Shown: piece by piece, positions 47,427-61,244 of the stretch | Layout: each line of letters starts with the position of its first letter | Position numbering within the stretch: the stretch's first letter is position 1 | From: Diphasiastrum complanatum | Lineage: Eukaryota > Streptophyta > Lycopodiopsida > Lycopodiales > Lycopodiaceae | DNA length: 64,000 bases | NCBI GenBank assembly: GCA_029204225.1 | Contig: CM055110.1 | Coordinates: 47,714,921-47,778,920 of the forward strand | Direction: 5' to 3' | Translations under genes and position numbers: made by a program | Notes under the pieces: generated by a model | Told to the model about the DNA's origin: nothing | Seen by the model: the letters and a program-made list of their open reading frames with translations, nothing else | The model's database searches: none

Positions 47427-48695
47427 GATTAAGTCCTTTTTACATTTTCGTGTCTAATAATTGATTTGAAACATCATTCATATGTGGTAATGGATTCTTT
47501 TTTTCTTGGGAGCTTATTGCGAGCTCAATAATCCACACACAATCACATACCATTATTAATCTTGATCATTTTTATTTATACACTCAATGGACTATGGCCA
47601 AGTTGAGCTTGTTGACTAGATTGCCAAGATATATCTGAATTCTTGGGACTATTTAAATTGTACTTTATAAGAGAGGTGGATTGGAAGTGAATGGCCATGA
47701 TAGCATGGTCAACTTTCCATTCCGATCTATTGCATAGATTGAAATTGAGTACATCAATTATGAGCTAAAATTGAAAATTTATAACATGAACATGCAATTG
47801 CTCTTCTATATACATATCACCAATCTTGAGATTGGGCAATATAAACTAAGAGATGTATACAATAGAACATGGAATCATTCTCCTATTTACATGTCACCAG
47901 TCTTGAGGAACTTGTGTTGGTACTAGTCCAACATACTTCTACAACAATATGGAACTTGTTATGGATATTTCATTCTACAGGTACGTCTTCACTATTTTAA
48001 ATTTTCTAACTTGAAAAGCAAGCTCTAACAAAAATTCTTTAAACATAACCATGAATGGTAATTTGAATTTACCAAAAGAAGCATTCACAATTTTGTTACA
48101 AGGAAATTTTTCAATATGAAGGTCATTTTAGGCACTACGGGTCACTTCAAATAGGTCTACGAAAACTTTCGGCTCATTGAAAGTTGTACATAGAATTATT
48201 CAACAACTAAACTGTTTGACATGTAAATTGCCTCGGAACGGCATTTTGGACACCTGTGTTTTGGAACACGGGAACACTGTTCCAAAAAAAAAACTGTGAT
48301 TTTTTTACCACAGGCGAGGACAAATTTCATAGGTAGGCCATTGCTACAACCTTCTTTCCACTTCTCTAAGAATACTCTTATCAACATAATGATAAATTTG
48401 GCTTCAACAAATGATTTAAGTAGGAGTAATTATTCGATTTGGGAAGCAAATGAGGTGATTCAGCATTTTAAATCTCTTTAAAATTTTGCTCGAATGATTT
48501 GCATGATTCAAGCTAATCTCATCTTATATTTAAGTATATGGTGTATTTAAAACTGAATGGTGCTTAAATATATTGTAACAACTTTGAATAAGGAATACCA
48601 ACATAAAATATTTTTATGCATAGTTGTTTGATAGCTTTAAAATCTACCTCAAAACAAGATGCAAAGTAATGAAACTTACTTAATGAAATTCCAAT

Positions 48696-48846
48696 TTCAT
48701 AGATATCTGGAAATGTTAAGAGACGCACTAACATAAGTCATGACTAGCTCAAAATAATGAAAACCTCAACTTCATAGATATCTAGAAATGTTAAGAGAAG
48801 CAGTAACATAAGTCATGACTAGTTCAAAATAATTGAATTTATCAAT
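48696..48846 (+). repeat. two-copy tandem duplication, period 75 bp
   Basis: Units starting 'ttcatagatatct' at 48696 and 48771 share 'acataagtcatgactag'. They differ at a handful of positions. Confidence 0.85.
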
Positions 48847-50048
48847 ATGAATATATAATTCTACTAATGACTAGTCCATTTATAGAAACATTAATATAAA
48901 TCACGACTCCATATTAGCTTAATTTATCAATATGAATATATTAATTTATCAATTATCTGATTGACCAAAAATTAACAATATATATTGACATTATAAATGT
49001 GTAATAATGAAACAAACATTAGTTTATATTGTTAGTCCCATATGACAATAAAACAAAAAACATCATAAATTACTATCATCAATATCAATATAAAAGAATG
49101 CGATTCAGGGTCACAAAAATGATTTATTACTTCGATAATCTTCCTACTCATACACAAAATATAAAAAGAATTGCATAATTGCAATATACTTGAATTTTGA
49201 AAATAACTATTCACATTGCATCAATTTCTAAACAATGACATTTTGTATCTTCAAGAAAATTACTATCAATTCCGCAAAGCCTACGATATACCACAACATT
49301 ATTGTTGCAATCATACATTCTATAATTTTCAATTTTAACTGTCAAAAGCCTCTAAAATTCTCACAAAGTTAAACTAGAAGTCATAAAATATTCAGTATAC
49401 TAAACTATTTTCAAGTGTAAGAAGACTTTTTGTTTTATTGTTAAAAATTTTGATCTATAGTAAACTCGAAAATATGATTTCATCTTTTGTAGACTCATAT
49501 TATTTTTTGAAAGTTTTTGTGCTATAAAACTATTGGATTATTAAGTTGAAATATAATAAACACATATCAATGTCAACATGTACACAAACCTTTTAGAAAA
49601 AATATATTCTACATCAAGCTCTTGTAACTAGGTTGAATGCAGAAATCATGAGACACATATATTGTTTCTTGGTGCCCATTGACCAGTCTTGGAAAGTGTC
49701 TGTATGAAAGGATGGGACATAAACCTAGCCAAATTGAAGATTAAAGAAGGAGAAACTTAATTGTCATGTGGCCGTATCGAATGTTCAAGAAGAGTCATAA
49801 AGAAGCTTCTCAAGCATACAAGGATGGTGCCATTGTCTTATATCAAAAACTTAACTAGTTGATAGCAACTTAGTTACTTAACTAGAATATAGCCTAACCA
49901 ATTTGACAAGGGCTAACTACATTATAATAATATACTAGAAGGGGGGCTTGAAAGGATGTTTGGTTCTTTTTGTTGTTTGAGGAGGTACATATATGGATCT
50001 TGGATTTGAAGTGGTAGAAAGACGATGGTAGGCTTCAAATGCTTTATG

Positions 50049-50740
50049 TTGAATTTCACACGTGTGGACTGTCCACTACATGTACTTGTGATCTCCTAAG
50101 GTGTGTAGATGCACCAAGATCAAGACTAGATTGAGATTCAAGATCATTCTTGAATCCTATGGCAAAAACACACTACTACATGCATTCAATCACTTCCAAC
50201 TCTCACTCACACGTGTGGGAAGTATTCAAAAAATAATCTAAGTAAAAACAAGTTGCTCTCCTCGGGTAGAGAGAGAAAATGCATCATGAGCTCTCGGGTA
50301 GAGAGAGAAAGCTAGAAATCCAATAACTCACAAAATCCATGAAATCACCAAATCAATTAGCTTCAAAATGAGGCGTACAATGATACTAGTAGGTCCACGA
50401 GCTATCACTATGCTTAACTATGATTGGACCATATTTTGTCACCTCTTGATCCTATTGGATCATTGATCCATGCACCTCTTAATTCTATTGGACTATATTC
50501 AAGCACACCTCAATTTCCTATTGGACCTCCCAAGGTTCCACCTCTAAATCCTATTGGACCTCTTGGAATTCATCAAACAAAAACTTTACACTTGTCTACA
50601 CTCTAATTGGCAAGTGTTTAGCCTCTTACTCTATTTTGGCTCAATAGTGGCATTACAAGTGGAAATGCATAATTTGCCATCTATGCCAAATTTATTCCTA
50701 TCAACATCCTACACCTAGATGCTTGATGTAAAAAACATAA
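50049..50740 (-). repeat. solo LTR fragment of family Y, inverted relative to 35.1 kb
   Basis: The reverse complement of most of 35096-35885, including the GGTCCAATAGGATTAAGAGG minisatellite and the CACACGTGTG palindromes (50052, 50208). No primer-binding site adjoins it, so it is a solo or truncated LTR. Confidence 0.85.
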
Positions 50741-51228
50741 GACCCCTATATCTAACATAGATAATCTTTTCCAATTCTTCACACTTTATATGCATTACTT
50801 TGGAGATCGAGATTACAAAGCACAAATTTAAGTTGGTTAATTCAAAGAGGAAAGTTCTGAAGTGATCAAAAAGCTTTGTCTAGCAAAAAAATAGAAGCAT
50901 GACTAGTTGAATTGTGATATCAATAAGCAGTACACTGTAACAGAAAATGTGATTACCAAAAAAAATACTGAAACCAGTCAACTTCTTCAAAGTTTGGAGT
51001 CGAACGTCATTTCAAATGTCAACAACAAGGGGGGGAAATGGTAAAATTAGATAAAAGTTTGTACTGATTCTATACCATTAACTGATATATCAACAACATC
51101 TGGAGTCTATCCAAATCTTCATGCTATTGAAAAAAAGATACCAGGATATGAGCCAATGGATTAAACATCTATAAGAAGAAGAGAAGTTTGAAGCTACTAG
51201 AGCAACAACCGAACTTCGTTCTTCACCA

Positions 51229-52258
51229 TTGCAGCAACCGAAAAATTCACGTACTGATATGAATGTTCAGTTGCATCATCATGAAGAACCATTCAAGATG
51301 ACTGAACCGGAAGCACCACAAACAGAACTGCTCATGAATATTTTGTCTAGTAAGATCAATATTTCGTTGGGAGAGTTCTTGAAGTTGGTGCCAAAAGAAA
51401 AAGAAGTATTAGCGCAAAACTTAACTCAAGCTGAACTAGAAGTTCATCAGGAGCCACTTTTTTGTGCTGGATTTGAATAATCTAATGAAGTACTCCATGT
51501 CGGAGCATCTTGGGAAAGTGAACAAAAAAATATCACCCTACCGATACAGCATAGACAATTTCCTAATGAAGCAGTTGTGATAGATGGCGGTTCGGGAGTT
51601 AACCTGATTTCTACAAAAGCTATGTGCAAAATGGAGCCTTACAAAGATAAATCCTATGAAATTTGCCATTAAGCTAGCTGATCAAACTACAGTTTTTGTC
51701 CGCGAGGAATGGTTGAAGATATACTTGTCAGCATTGCCGGAGTACAGTTCGTCATTACTTTCATAGTAATGGACTTACTCAAAGCACCAAATGTCTACCG
51801 AGTCCTATTGGGACATCCATGGTTACGATTTGCGCAAGTAATTCATAACTGGGGTACCGGAAAAATCACTTTTGAAAATCATGAACCTACAGTCAAGGTT
51901 GATCCTGCAACTTGGACTATCAGACCAGTAGTTCAAAAAGAGGATGATGATTCATCAACAATGGATCATACTTGTCGACCAGAAAAAAATTTGGGAGCTC
52001 ATTACGATACTCACACCGAACTGTCAACTGGAATGAAGCCCTTGCAACAATTGATTGTACAACAGGATATATGTGTCAACAAGATAATCAGTTAGATTTG
52101 AACGAGATTTCATTATTGGATCGAACCTTGGATACACCGATCACTTTTTTATTGAATCTGTTGAATGTAACTTGGATATCAACGGAGCCTATACCAGATC
52201 TGATTGAAGATGAACTCATTCCCGTGAGTCATGCCTTGACTTATGATGACAATGGGAG
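51229..52258 (+). pseudogene. gypsy-like retropepsin fragment
   Basis: The frame reads 'VVIDGGSGVNLIS' (51575-51613; D-G-G in place of D-T/S-G), then after a stop and frameshift 'PNVYRVLLGHPWLRFAQVIH' near 51787, the second half of plant gypsy proteases. A Glu-rich region precedes it. Stops occur at 51478 and near 51670. Homology to gypsy ends at 52258, where the coiled-coil family begins. No RT was found. Confidence 0.65.
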
Positions 52259-52840
52259 AGGTCTAGCAACAACTGAAGCACCAGATGATCCAAATCGACC
52301 AAGTATGACACGGATCATCGGGTGCAATGACAGTCGATGCTCCTCGAGTCAAGCCCGAAGACATTCAATTCCAAGCCCCACAGGCCTTAGCCATCCGGAT
52401 GGAGAAATACGTGCGACTAATCCAAGAACGAAAAGCCGAAAAGAAAAAATTTCAAAACATTGTGGCCAAACAAGAGAGAATCATCCTGGAGTCCCAGAAG
52501 CAGCTGGAATAAACCATGAAGGCCCTGCAACAAGTCTTGGACAAGGTGAACCAATTATGGGACACGACGTGCAAGGTCCAAGCAGGTGCTCAAGTAATGA
52601 AGCCACGGGACGATGATGAGAATGATGGAGTAGGGAATCAAGGCGGGCAAACCCACCCTTCTGACGGTAGCTCGGGATCGGGTGGCCAGAGAGCCAAGGC
52701 TGCTTCCAGAACTTTTTCCTGACCCCCTCCCACTTTCAACCCCTCCTCCTACTCTGCTTTCAACTTTTCCGAAACATTCATTCCAACTTATCCGATTCTT
52801 TCATCTTCCCTCTCTCCATCGCCTTGACAAAATTTCCAGA
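52259..52840 (+). pseudogene. coiled-coil repeat-family protein, copy 2
   Basis: Matches copy 1 at 2.8-4.4 kb: 'MTVDAPRVKPEDIQFQAP', 'ESQKQLE', 'MKALQQVLDKVNQLW' and the Asp/Asn/Gly-rich then Ser/Pro-rich tail. Stops occur after 'ESQKQLE' (52510) and near 52720. It covers only the central part of copy 1, because the left end is fused to the retropepsin fragment and the right end is truncated near 52840. Confidence 0.75.
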
Positions 52841-53700
52841 AATCACACTTGTGGGAAATGTCCACAAGAGTGATTGATCTTAATTAAGCTTTGTGATTGG
52901 CACTATAACCTGATTCTAGATTAATCAACAAAATCTAGTTAAGAAGAAATGGCTAATCCACAATCTAGCATGCTAATCAACAGAATATAATAGCAATGAT
53001 CAAAGAATGAAAAAATACAAGATTTCAATGTATGAGCATTAGCCTCAACACGAGTTAGAGAGAGAGAGAGCTAGAGAGATAACAAGCAATATTTGTTTAG
53101 ATCCAAAATGACATGAGATATCTACAAAACTTTGGTTCTTCATCATCAATTGTTTGGAGAGCTACACATATTTATGGAGATTGGTATGAAGTGGAGAGAG
53201 GTGCGAGCAGGGTGGAAGTGGTGGCGAAAGGCGTGAGGATGGGTTGTTCAAATGAGTGAATAGGGGCGATGGACGAAAACTCAAGGGTGGTGTTGAGAAT
53301 GGAGGCACGTGTCGGAGAAGAATTATAAAAAACATTCATCCAGAGGTGTAAAATTGTATAGATCAAATTGACAAAGAAATAAAGGTTATCCAGTCTTCCA
53401 TTCTTTTTGTATGAAACGTATTTGGAATATTAGAGCTTATTACTCTAACTGATGAAATATGAGTGCAGGTACTATTACTTGAAGACAAGAAATGAAACTA
53501 TAGATCAATGCTAATAGTTTGATATGTAGGTTCTAGAAATAGAATCTAATGATGAACCATTTCATGGTATGACTCCTAACCTTTTCTTTCCCATGTCATG
53601 AAAAACACTTGGGTGAATCCCAATGTTGTAAACCAAGAAATATTCAACTTGAAAGTGGCTAACATTAAATGTTAAGCTACCTACCTTCCATCCTTATCAA
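52841..53700. other. no recognised gene
   Basis: Short GA run near 53057-53072. A minus-strand frame at 53172-53366 has no motif. Confidence 0.4.
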
Positions 53701-53914
53701 TATGTAACTTACCTACTTTTCCACATGGCTTGTAAGCCATAAGACACCTAAGAAAATGTGCCCTCCTACTCCTCGCCTTTTGCTCTAACTAATTGATAAA
53801 CACCCCTCATACCTATACACCTCACCCTCTCACTTTACTTCTCCTAGAGTCTCCCTTACACCTCTCACACTTATTTTGGACACCTCAGCCACTCTCTCAA
53901 GGCTACACCTTCCC

Positions 53915-53922
53915 TATAAAAG
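53915..53922 (+). promoter_or_regulatory. TATA box of the LTR
   Basis: TATAAAAG after a CT-rich stretch, inside the inferred LTR. Confidence 0.5.
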
Positions 53923-54139
53923 GACTAACTCACCCCTCTCCCTCATTATTCATCTCCCATTCATTTTTGCCTTGCCTCTTGCTCTTGCTTTTGTGTGTGT
54001 AGGTGCTTGGAAGAAAGCTTGGGGCTATGGCTTGAGGAGGATCTGTCAAGCTTGGATTGGAACCATTTTTGGAACCACTTACACACACACTCACTTTCTC
54101 TTACCTCTTTCATCTCTTTCTCTCTCTCTCTAAAACTAT

Positions 54140-54600
54140 CACACCATCCATAAGACTGATGGCCATGCATGTCACACCATCCATGACTTGATGGCCATCC
54201 ATGTCACAACATCCATAACTTGATGGCTTTGCATGTCACACCATCCATGACTTGATGGCTTTGCATGTCACATCATCCATAGCTTAATGGTCATGCATGT
54301 TTGATTTGGAAGTTGCATGTCTGATTGGACCTTGCATGTCTGATTTGGAAAATTGCATGTATGATTTGAAGCTTGCATGTTGAAACTAGAGCTTGCATGT
54401 CATACCATCCCTAGCCTAATGACTTTGCATGTTGGAATTGAAGCTTGCATGTCAGATTGGATTCATGCATGTCATGCCTATGATTTGAAGCTTGCATGTC
54501 AGATTGGATTCCTGCCTGTCATGCCTCTTTATGTCAAATGCCTATGCATGCTCTTTTCTTGATCAGTAAGATTTTGCATGTCATAAGAAACCACTTTTCT
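54140..54600 (+). repeat. minisatellite of CATGCATGTC(A/T) units inside an LTR
   Basis: The heptamer GCATGTC recurs about 15 times. The first five units also share ACCATCCATGACTTGATGG. CATGCATG cores occur. Confidence 0.8.
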
Positions 54601-54951
54601 TGGTATAAGATTCTTTAAGATCCAAAATTTGTTAACTTCTGGTTGATGTAAAGATCTAAGAATCCATCTTCCCAAAACTACTGTATATGTATTTGGCCTT
54701 GGGCCTATTGATCTTGCATAACTTGAAAAAAAATCCTTTTTTTTTTTTTGGGGGGTGGGTCCCCATCTTGTCCCCCCTCAGCAAGTCTCTTGAATGAATG
54801 ATTTTGTGATTGAATGTTAAATTTCTTCACTAAGTTTTAAGTTCTTTTTTTTTCAAGCTCTATTCAATAGTGTTTTGTTGATTTGTTTTAAGTCACAACT
54901 TCTAAAGTCAGGACTTTAGAATTAGTAGACCTTCACTTCAAGCTCACAGTT

Positions 54952-54963
54952 TGGTATCAGAGC
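54952..54963 (+). other. primer-binding site (initiator tRNA-Met)
   Basis: TGGTATCAGAGC. Only ~35 bp further on, the sequence becomes the truncated end of a gypsy element on the other strand, so the copia body is missing. Confidence 0.85.
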
Positions 54964-55000
54964 CAAGGTCTACTATTTTTCTTTCAAGTATGGTCTAAGA

Positions 55001-57264
55001 ACACTGTTCATCAAGGTCATAAAGGTGGCTGGAGCATTTGTGAGCCCAAATGGCATCACCTTAAACTCATAATGACCATGATGAGTCCTAAAAGCTGTTT
55101 TCGGGACATCTTCCTATTTTATACAGACTTGATGATATCCCGATCTGAGGTCTATTTTACTGAAAAATTTAGCCCCGTTGAGTTGATCAAACAACTCGTT
55201 TGTCCGAGGCATAGGATATTTATTCTTTATTGTGACTTTATTGAGGGCTCTGTAATCTACGCAAAGACGCATAGACCCCTCTTTCTTTTTCACCAAAAGG
55301 ACTAGCGAGGCCCATGGTGTATTACAGGTCTGAATTTGGCCTTTCCCAAGATAATCTGTTAACTGCCTAGTAATTTCTTCATCCTCTGTTCGCTGACCCG
55401 ATACGGAAGTTTATAAACATGTACTATACCTGGTACTAGGTTTATTACGTGATCTACCTCTCTGCTAGGTGGCAAACCATGTGGCAAATCTTTAGGAAAA
55501 AAAATTAAATTTAGACAATAAAGTTTCTAATTTACTGATTTTCTGCTGTATAGAACTAGAAATAGAAACTTCAGGAATTAACTGAAGTCACATAAGAATA
55601 TCTGATGGTCATCATCTCCGATTAGTTGACAGAGCTCTGAACTGCAGACCATAGGGCTGTTGGGAACATCATGCCCCCCATGCAACTGGATCTCTCGGCC
55701 TTTATGCTGAAAGCTGAGGGTGTTCTCCTGATAATTTTTGTGGAGGGGTAGAGCCAATCTCTCCCGAGAACAATGTCTGTACGATCTAGGTGCATTATCT
55801 GAAAGTTTATTTCATCTTAGTACCCTTGAATACCAAGATTCAAGTTACTTACCATAGTTTCCCAGATTTTCTTATCTTCACCCTTAGCTAGTGAAACTAT
55901 GTACGTATGCTAACTAGGTACTTCTGGTAGTTTAAGCTTTTTAACCAGGGTGTAGTTGATGAAATTATGGGTTGCCCCATCAACAACCATAACTCTTACT
56001 GACTGGTTACCAAATTTTTTATACGTACTAGGTCATGCGGCCCAAAGCTGAAGGGTCTCGCTAGCATTGCAGAGGTCAGCTGGCAACAGTGTTCATGATC
56101 TTCATGATACACTTGGAAGCTGCCAAGTCACTGGGGAAACATACAGTCTGAACAAGATGAATTTGTTTCTTATCTTTTTTATCTTTTTTAGTGAAAGGCC
56201 CCTTGGGACACTGTCTGACTGTGTGTCCCTTGCCCATACACACAAAGAACAAACTTTATTGTTTGGCTTTTTCAAAATCTTCTGGTTTTAAGGGCTGTAT
56301 GAGTGAAGGGTGTTTCTGAGAAGCTTCACCTTTAAATTTATCTTTTTTTTTTCTTTTTAAAAATTTCTTTCTAAATTTCTGAGGTGGCTGTTCAGAAAGG
56401 GGCTGTTGTCTCACCCTCTTCCTACCCACTGAATCATCATAGATCTGAGCATATCTGAGAGCTTGCTCAAGGGTAGTAGACGAGTTTCTCTGAACCTCTA
56501 CTTTATATTCATCTTTGAGGCCTCGGACAAACCCTCAGATTTTTTTGATAATCATCCATATTTTTAATTTTTAAAAATGCTTCTCGGTACTGCAAGATAT
56601 ATTGGATTAGAGACTTGTCCATTACTATTCTTTCCCAGGCTTCCCAGGCTCTATCCAGTTCATTCTCTGGTAGGAATTCTCTTAGGAAAGCTTCTTCAAA
56701 GGCTTTCCATGACCGGGGGGTCTGCCCAGTCTCCTGGAGATTTAACCACCACTTATAGGCCATGGTCCCTAAGGAAAGACTGGCCTCAATTGCTTGCAAA
56801 TGGTCAGGGGTCTGTTTAAGAGCATGAATGTTCTTCCATTCGCTGAGAAAGGTTTGTAGAATATCTGCATTTCTATCTTTCTCTTCTCCAATAAATGTAG
56901 GAGGCTTTAAATCCTTAAAAACACTGGGGTGAGACCGCAAAGTCTCACCCAAAACTGATGGAAGTGGAGAAGAGGACAACTGAGAATTGATGGGAAGGCT
57001 TCCTTTCGCGGAACTCAAAATCAAACCTTTGAGTTCAACGAACGAGTCATCCACACTGGACTTGAAATTGGCTAATTCCAACTTCAGTTCATCCACTTCT
57101 GTTACCAAGTGGAGAAACTGCTCCTTGGTAACCAGTTCTTCGAAGAACTGTTCCTATTCTTCTATTTCCATAGGTTCTTTCACTTTACTGTAAACCAAGA
57201 CTTCTGTTTCAAGCTCGTCGATGCCTCTCTCCGGGGGTTGATTAGGTCTATGAGGAGTGGTCAT
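55001..57264 (-). pseudogene. Ty3/gypsy element: gag, zinc knuckle, protease, partial RT
   Basis: Leftward order: gag starts at ATG 57262-57264, with an in-frame TAG near 57157, and contains the retrotransposon gag core ('AYKWWLNLQ', 'SWKAFEEAFLREFLPENELD'). A CCHC knuckle near 56200-56250 is split by a small frameshift. The retropepsin motif 'VVDGATHNFIN' lies near 55955-55990 and 'DIVLGRDWL' later. The RT part has '[20 protein letters not shown]', '[12 protein letters not shown]' and, after an in-frame TAG, '[10 protein letters not shown]' near 55045. It breaks off at 55001, before the YVDD block. RNase H and integrase are missing. The motif set fits the chromovirus-like gypsy lineage, but that is not proven. 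Confidence 0.93.
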
Positions 57265-58035
57265 TTTTAGAACTGAAAGAGAGGTACCTTAACTTCTGAA
57301 AAAAAAAAAGTCAAAAAGACCAATTTACAACTGTACAAAGAGGGAAAGATGACTTAGCTCTTTTTGAGAACTGTACTTTCACAGAGAGAATCAAGAAAAG
57401 ACCTCACAACTCTTCCTCAATTGCTTTCAGACCTGTGGCTCTGAGAAATCTGAACAAGAGACAGAAAAAATGCAAAAGATCTGAATTTTGCTGATCTGAC
57501 AACTTCTGTATTGGTTCGAAAAAATCCGATTTGAAGCTCAAATCCACTTGCAAATTCTAAAATTTTTGTGGCAACCTACTTGTTGATCTGTAGCAAGAGA
57601 AATTGATGCTCAAATACCCAAAAAATCTCTAAAAAAAAGGGCAAAACTTCACCCTCCCTCTTCTCTGTCCAGCACTGGCCCTGTTGGGAAATCTCAGCTT
57701 ATAATCCTCTCAGATCTACTGAAATTCCACTTCGAAAACAGAGGTAGGTTCTTGTATGTACAACGATGGATCTACTTGCTATATCCTACTCTATTTCTGC
57801 TGGAAAATCTGTGGAGAACCCTCTGAACTCAGTGATGAACAGTTGCCTTTCCAACGAGTTACCTCTACAAGGAATCTGACTCCTTACTATTGTAATTTCT
57901 CAGTGAAATTCAAAGATTTGAAAGCTGTATCTACAATGATCCTCTTCCTCTATTCCTCTCTGAGAATCTAAGAGATTTTTTCTATCCTCTGATAGCTTTT
58001 TCTACTGCTACTACTGAGCTCCCTAGGATGGAGAT
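57265..58035 (-). other. untranslated leader of the gypsy element
   Basis: Lies between gag and the primer-binding site. A/T-rich, with no long frame on the element's strand. Nothing else was seen. Confidence 0.5.
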
Positions 58036-58048
58036 GGCTCTGATACCA
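58036..58048 (-). other. primer-binding site (initiator tRNA-Met)
   Basis: The reverse complement TGGTATCAGAGCC, one base from the LTR edge. Confidence 0.85.
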
Positions 58049-58049
58049 G

Positions 58050-58409
58050 TGTAATAGATCCTAACACCACAGTAGGGCAAACACTAACTGATCCACCCAA
58101 CCTTGCCTACTCTCTGATATAGAGTAAGCCCCTGCTAGCCCAGTGTGAGAACTAGTAGCATGCAACTGCCAAGTGTCGACCACGTGTCACTAACGTGGCT
58201 GACTGCACACGTCGGGACCCAACTGGGGACCCTGTCCTGCTGACAAGGTCCCTAGACTGTGTTAGGCCCGCCATAGCTATGGACCGTGCTAGGGCACACC
58301 ACTCACACTGTCTTGCCCTGTTGGTCGTGTACACTGGACATGACCCTGACTGTGGTATCTAACCTATTTGTGTTCTCTAGGGTTCGGTACTGGTCATGAG
58401 CTCGTAACA
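58050..58409 (-). repeat. gypsy 5' LTR
   Basis: On the element's strand it runs from TGTTACGAGC to GATCTATTACA, ~360 bp. The TG...CA ends and position beside the PBS support the call. The 3' partner is missing because the element is truncated at 55001. Confidence 0.75.
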
Positions 58410-59590
58410 CCTACCGATCCCTAAGTACCATTCTCAGTTATAGACCTCCTTCCCGTTTTCACTTTCTTACCTTATTCCTTAGGCATCTCCAGAAAGCCTT
58501 CTCGATTGCTTTTGTAGTTATATATTGGATGGTTTTTTCAGTCCGTAACATATGACTCTCGTAGAGGTTGGCTCTTGACCGCAAATTCTAAATTATAAGG
58601 TGCATGAGGTCTTATTGTTACCAATTGTAAATGATGTTCTTCTGTTAGAACGTTGGGATACTTCCTTTAAGAGGGAACTACATCGATGGTCTGCTGGCGT
58701 AGGTAATTAGATTGCTTGCACATGAATCCTGTAATGCTTGTATATTCCGATGATCGCGACATGCACTACAGATTGTGCTCTATGTGTGGCATCAAAACAA
58801 AAACAACTATGTTCATTTTTCTAGGCCCAAGAGAATATTTTCCTTCACCGGGTTCCCTTTATCTCTTTTTATGTATTCCAAGAGGTTAGGATCCAAAATT
58901 CATCAAAAAACCATCTTATAAAAAAACCTTGACCTTCACCTTAGTTACAACACATACTCTAAAATAAGAAATTCAACCCCAATTGGTTACGCTCAATTGT
59001 GATAATGTCATGATTCTAAAATGACATCAATATTATGTTCAAAATGAATAGAGTGTCACTCCTCATTTAATGTTCACAAACATTAGTATTTTTTTACAAC
59101 ATTAGGACATATATATAACAAATCACTTAAGACTTTATAAACTAAATAATGTTTACAAATTCTATGCGACATCAAATCACACATTTACATTTGTCATTTT
59201 TTTTTAATCACAAAATTCTTTTGAACACATGGTCATTTTGTACCAACGATATCAAATCAAAACACAATTAATACTCATTTGTCCTTTTTTAAATATCATC
59301 AAATCTTTAAAGAAAACATGGTCCTCTTGTACCCTAATATGTCATATCACTCACATGTTTTGTCCTTCAAAATTCATGCAAAAAAAAAAGTCTTGTCACT
59401 CCTTATATTTCTCCTTCAAAACAAGTGTAAAACTTACAAGTCAAATCACTTTTTTAATGTCATAATGTCTCTCTGACAAATTATTCGCCATTTGACACAT
59501 AATAGGCCATGCACACACATTTTTAGGCAAAAATAATGCGCGTGGCAGTGCCACGCGTGGCAAATGGGTTCATAGCAGTGCCACACGACA
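58410..59590. other. no recognised gene
   Basis: A+T-rich. Some of it (perhaps from ~59500) may be the U3 part of the following LTR; the LTR's left end could not be located. It contains the short inverted repeat GTGGCAGTGCCACGCGTGGC near 59545. Confidence 0.4.
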
Positions 59591-60249
<659 letters not shown>

Positions 60250-60261
60250 TGGTATCAAAGC
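60250..60261 (+). other. primer-binding site (initiator tRNA-Met variant)
   Basis: TGGTATCAAAGC, one mismatch to the usual site, directly after the LTR end. Confidence 0.8.
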
Positions 60262-60437
60262 AACGATAGTCCTGCATGCCTGATCAGTGGATACAGCTTG
60301 TCATAGGCTCCGAAATGAAGTGAGAGAGTCCTTCACGGGAGGTGAAAGCTTGGAGAGACAAAAACGGCTAGAAAAAATCCTTCTTTGGTGTATTTTGCAG
60401 GTTTGGAGCTCAAAATCATCAGTGGGGAACGAAGACA

Positions 60438-60615
60438 CAGTCCCGGGGGGCACCAAAAAGGCCAGGGCAGCATCAGACAGATTGAAAATCTGTTGAGTGG
60501 GCAATTTTTTTTCTTTACAATACTTCCTAGTTGATGCGAAAAGCACAGTCTCGGAGGCATCAGAAAGGCCAGGGCAGTATCAGAGAGATTGAAAATCTGT
60601 TGAGTGGGGGGAGAT
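60438..60615 (+). repeat. two-copy tandem duplication in the copia leader, period ~108 bp
   Basis: The motif 'agattgaaaatctgttgagt' with 'aaggccagggca' before it occurs at about 60480 and 60588. The copies are ~90% identical by eye. Confidence 0.8.
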
Positions 60616-60904
60616 TTTTACAATACTTTCTAGCTGTTGTGAAAAGTGCCATTTGTGTGAGAGGTTTGCTAAGAAATCTCTCATTTGTCTATTTGGGGTA
60701 CCGCAAATCACACTAGACAGTGTCTAGTACTGCCAAACAGAGTTAGGAGGATTCATACTTTTCACATTACTGATCTTTGTCTTTTGAATGATCACACATT
60801 TCGAAATCCTTGCAAAGAGGAGGCGACGTAGCAGCCGCGCCGAAGTGGAAAGTCTAGAATATTCCTTCTAAAAGTTCTTATATTTCCCCTACTTTTCATC
60901 TTTT

Positions 60905-61155
60905 CCGTACCAATATCGAATCAACGCGCCAGAAGTAAGAAAAATTTTAAACAGTCGTACATCCACGCATCGTTGTACAGATATAGCATATCCGTACCAA
61001 TATCAAATCCATGCGCCAAAGGTAAAGAAAATACTAAGCAGTCATACATCCGCGCGTTATACCAATATCGCATATCTGTACCAATATCGGATCCACGCGC
61101 GAGAGCTAAAGAGAATTCCGAGCAGTCGTGCACCTGCATGTCGTACCGATATCAA
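60905..61155 (+). repeat. three-copy tandem repeat in the copia leader, period ~85 bp
   Basis: Units start 'cc/tgtaccaatatc' at 60905, 60992 and 61076, each with 'atccacgcgc'-like and 'gcagtcgtac'-like segments. Frames stay open across it on both strands because of the repeat. Confidence 0.8.
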
Positions 61156-61244
61156 GTGTACAACCAAAAATTTACAGTTCTGTGGTGTGATAAATTTTGT
61201 GATCCAGACTCATCTGTCAATTAATGACAACTCTAAGCAAGAGT

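Larger units (their letters stand above)
53700..54948 (+). repeat. copia-type LTR with promoter and internal minisatellite
   Basis: Ends CTCACA just before the primer-binding site at 54952. A TATAAAAG box (53915-53922) lies in its left third, fitting U3/R layout. From about 54140 to 54600 it carries a repeat: first about five ~35 bp units (CATGTCACACCATCCATGAC plus TTGATGGC), then shorter GCATGT-headed units. The left end is approximate. Confidence 0.6.
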
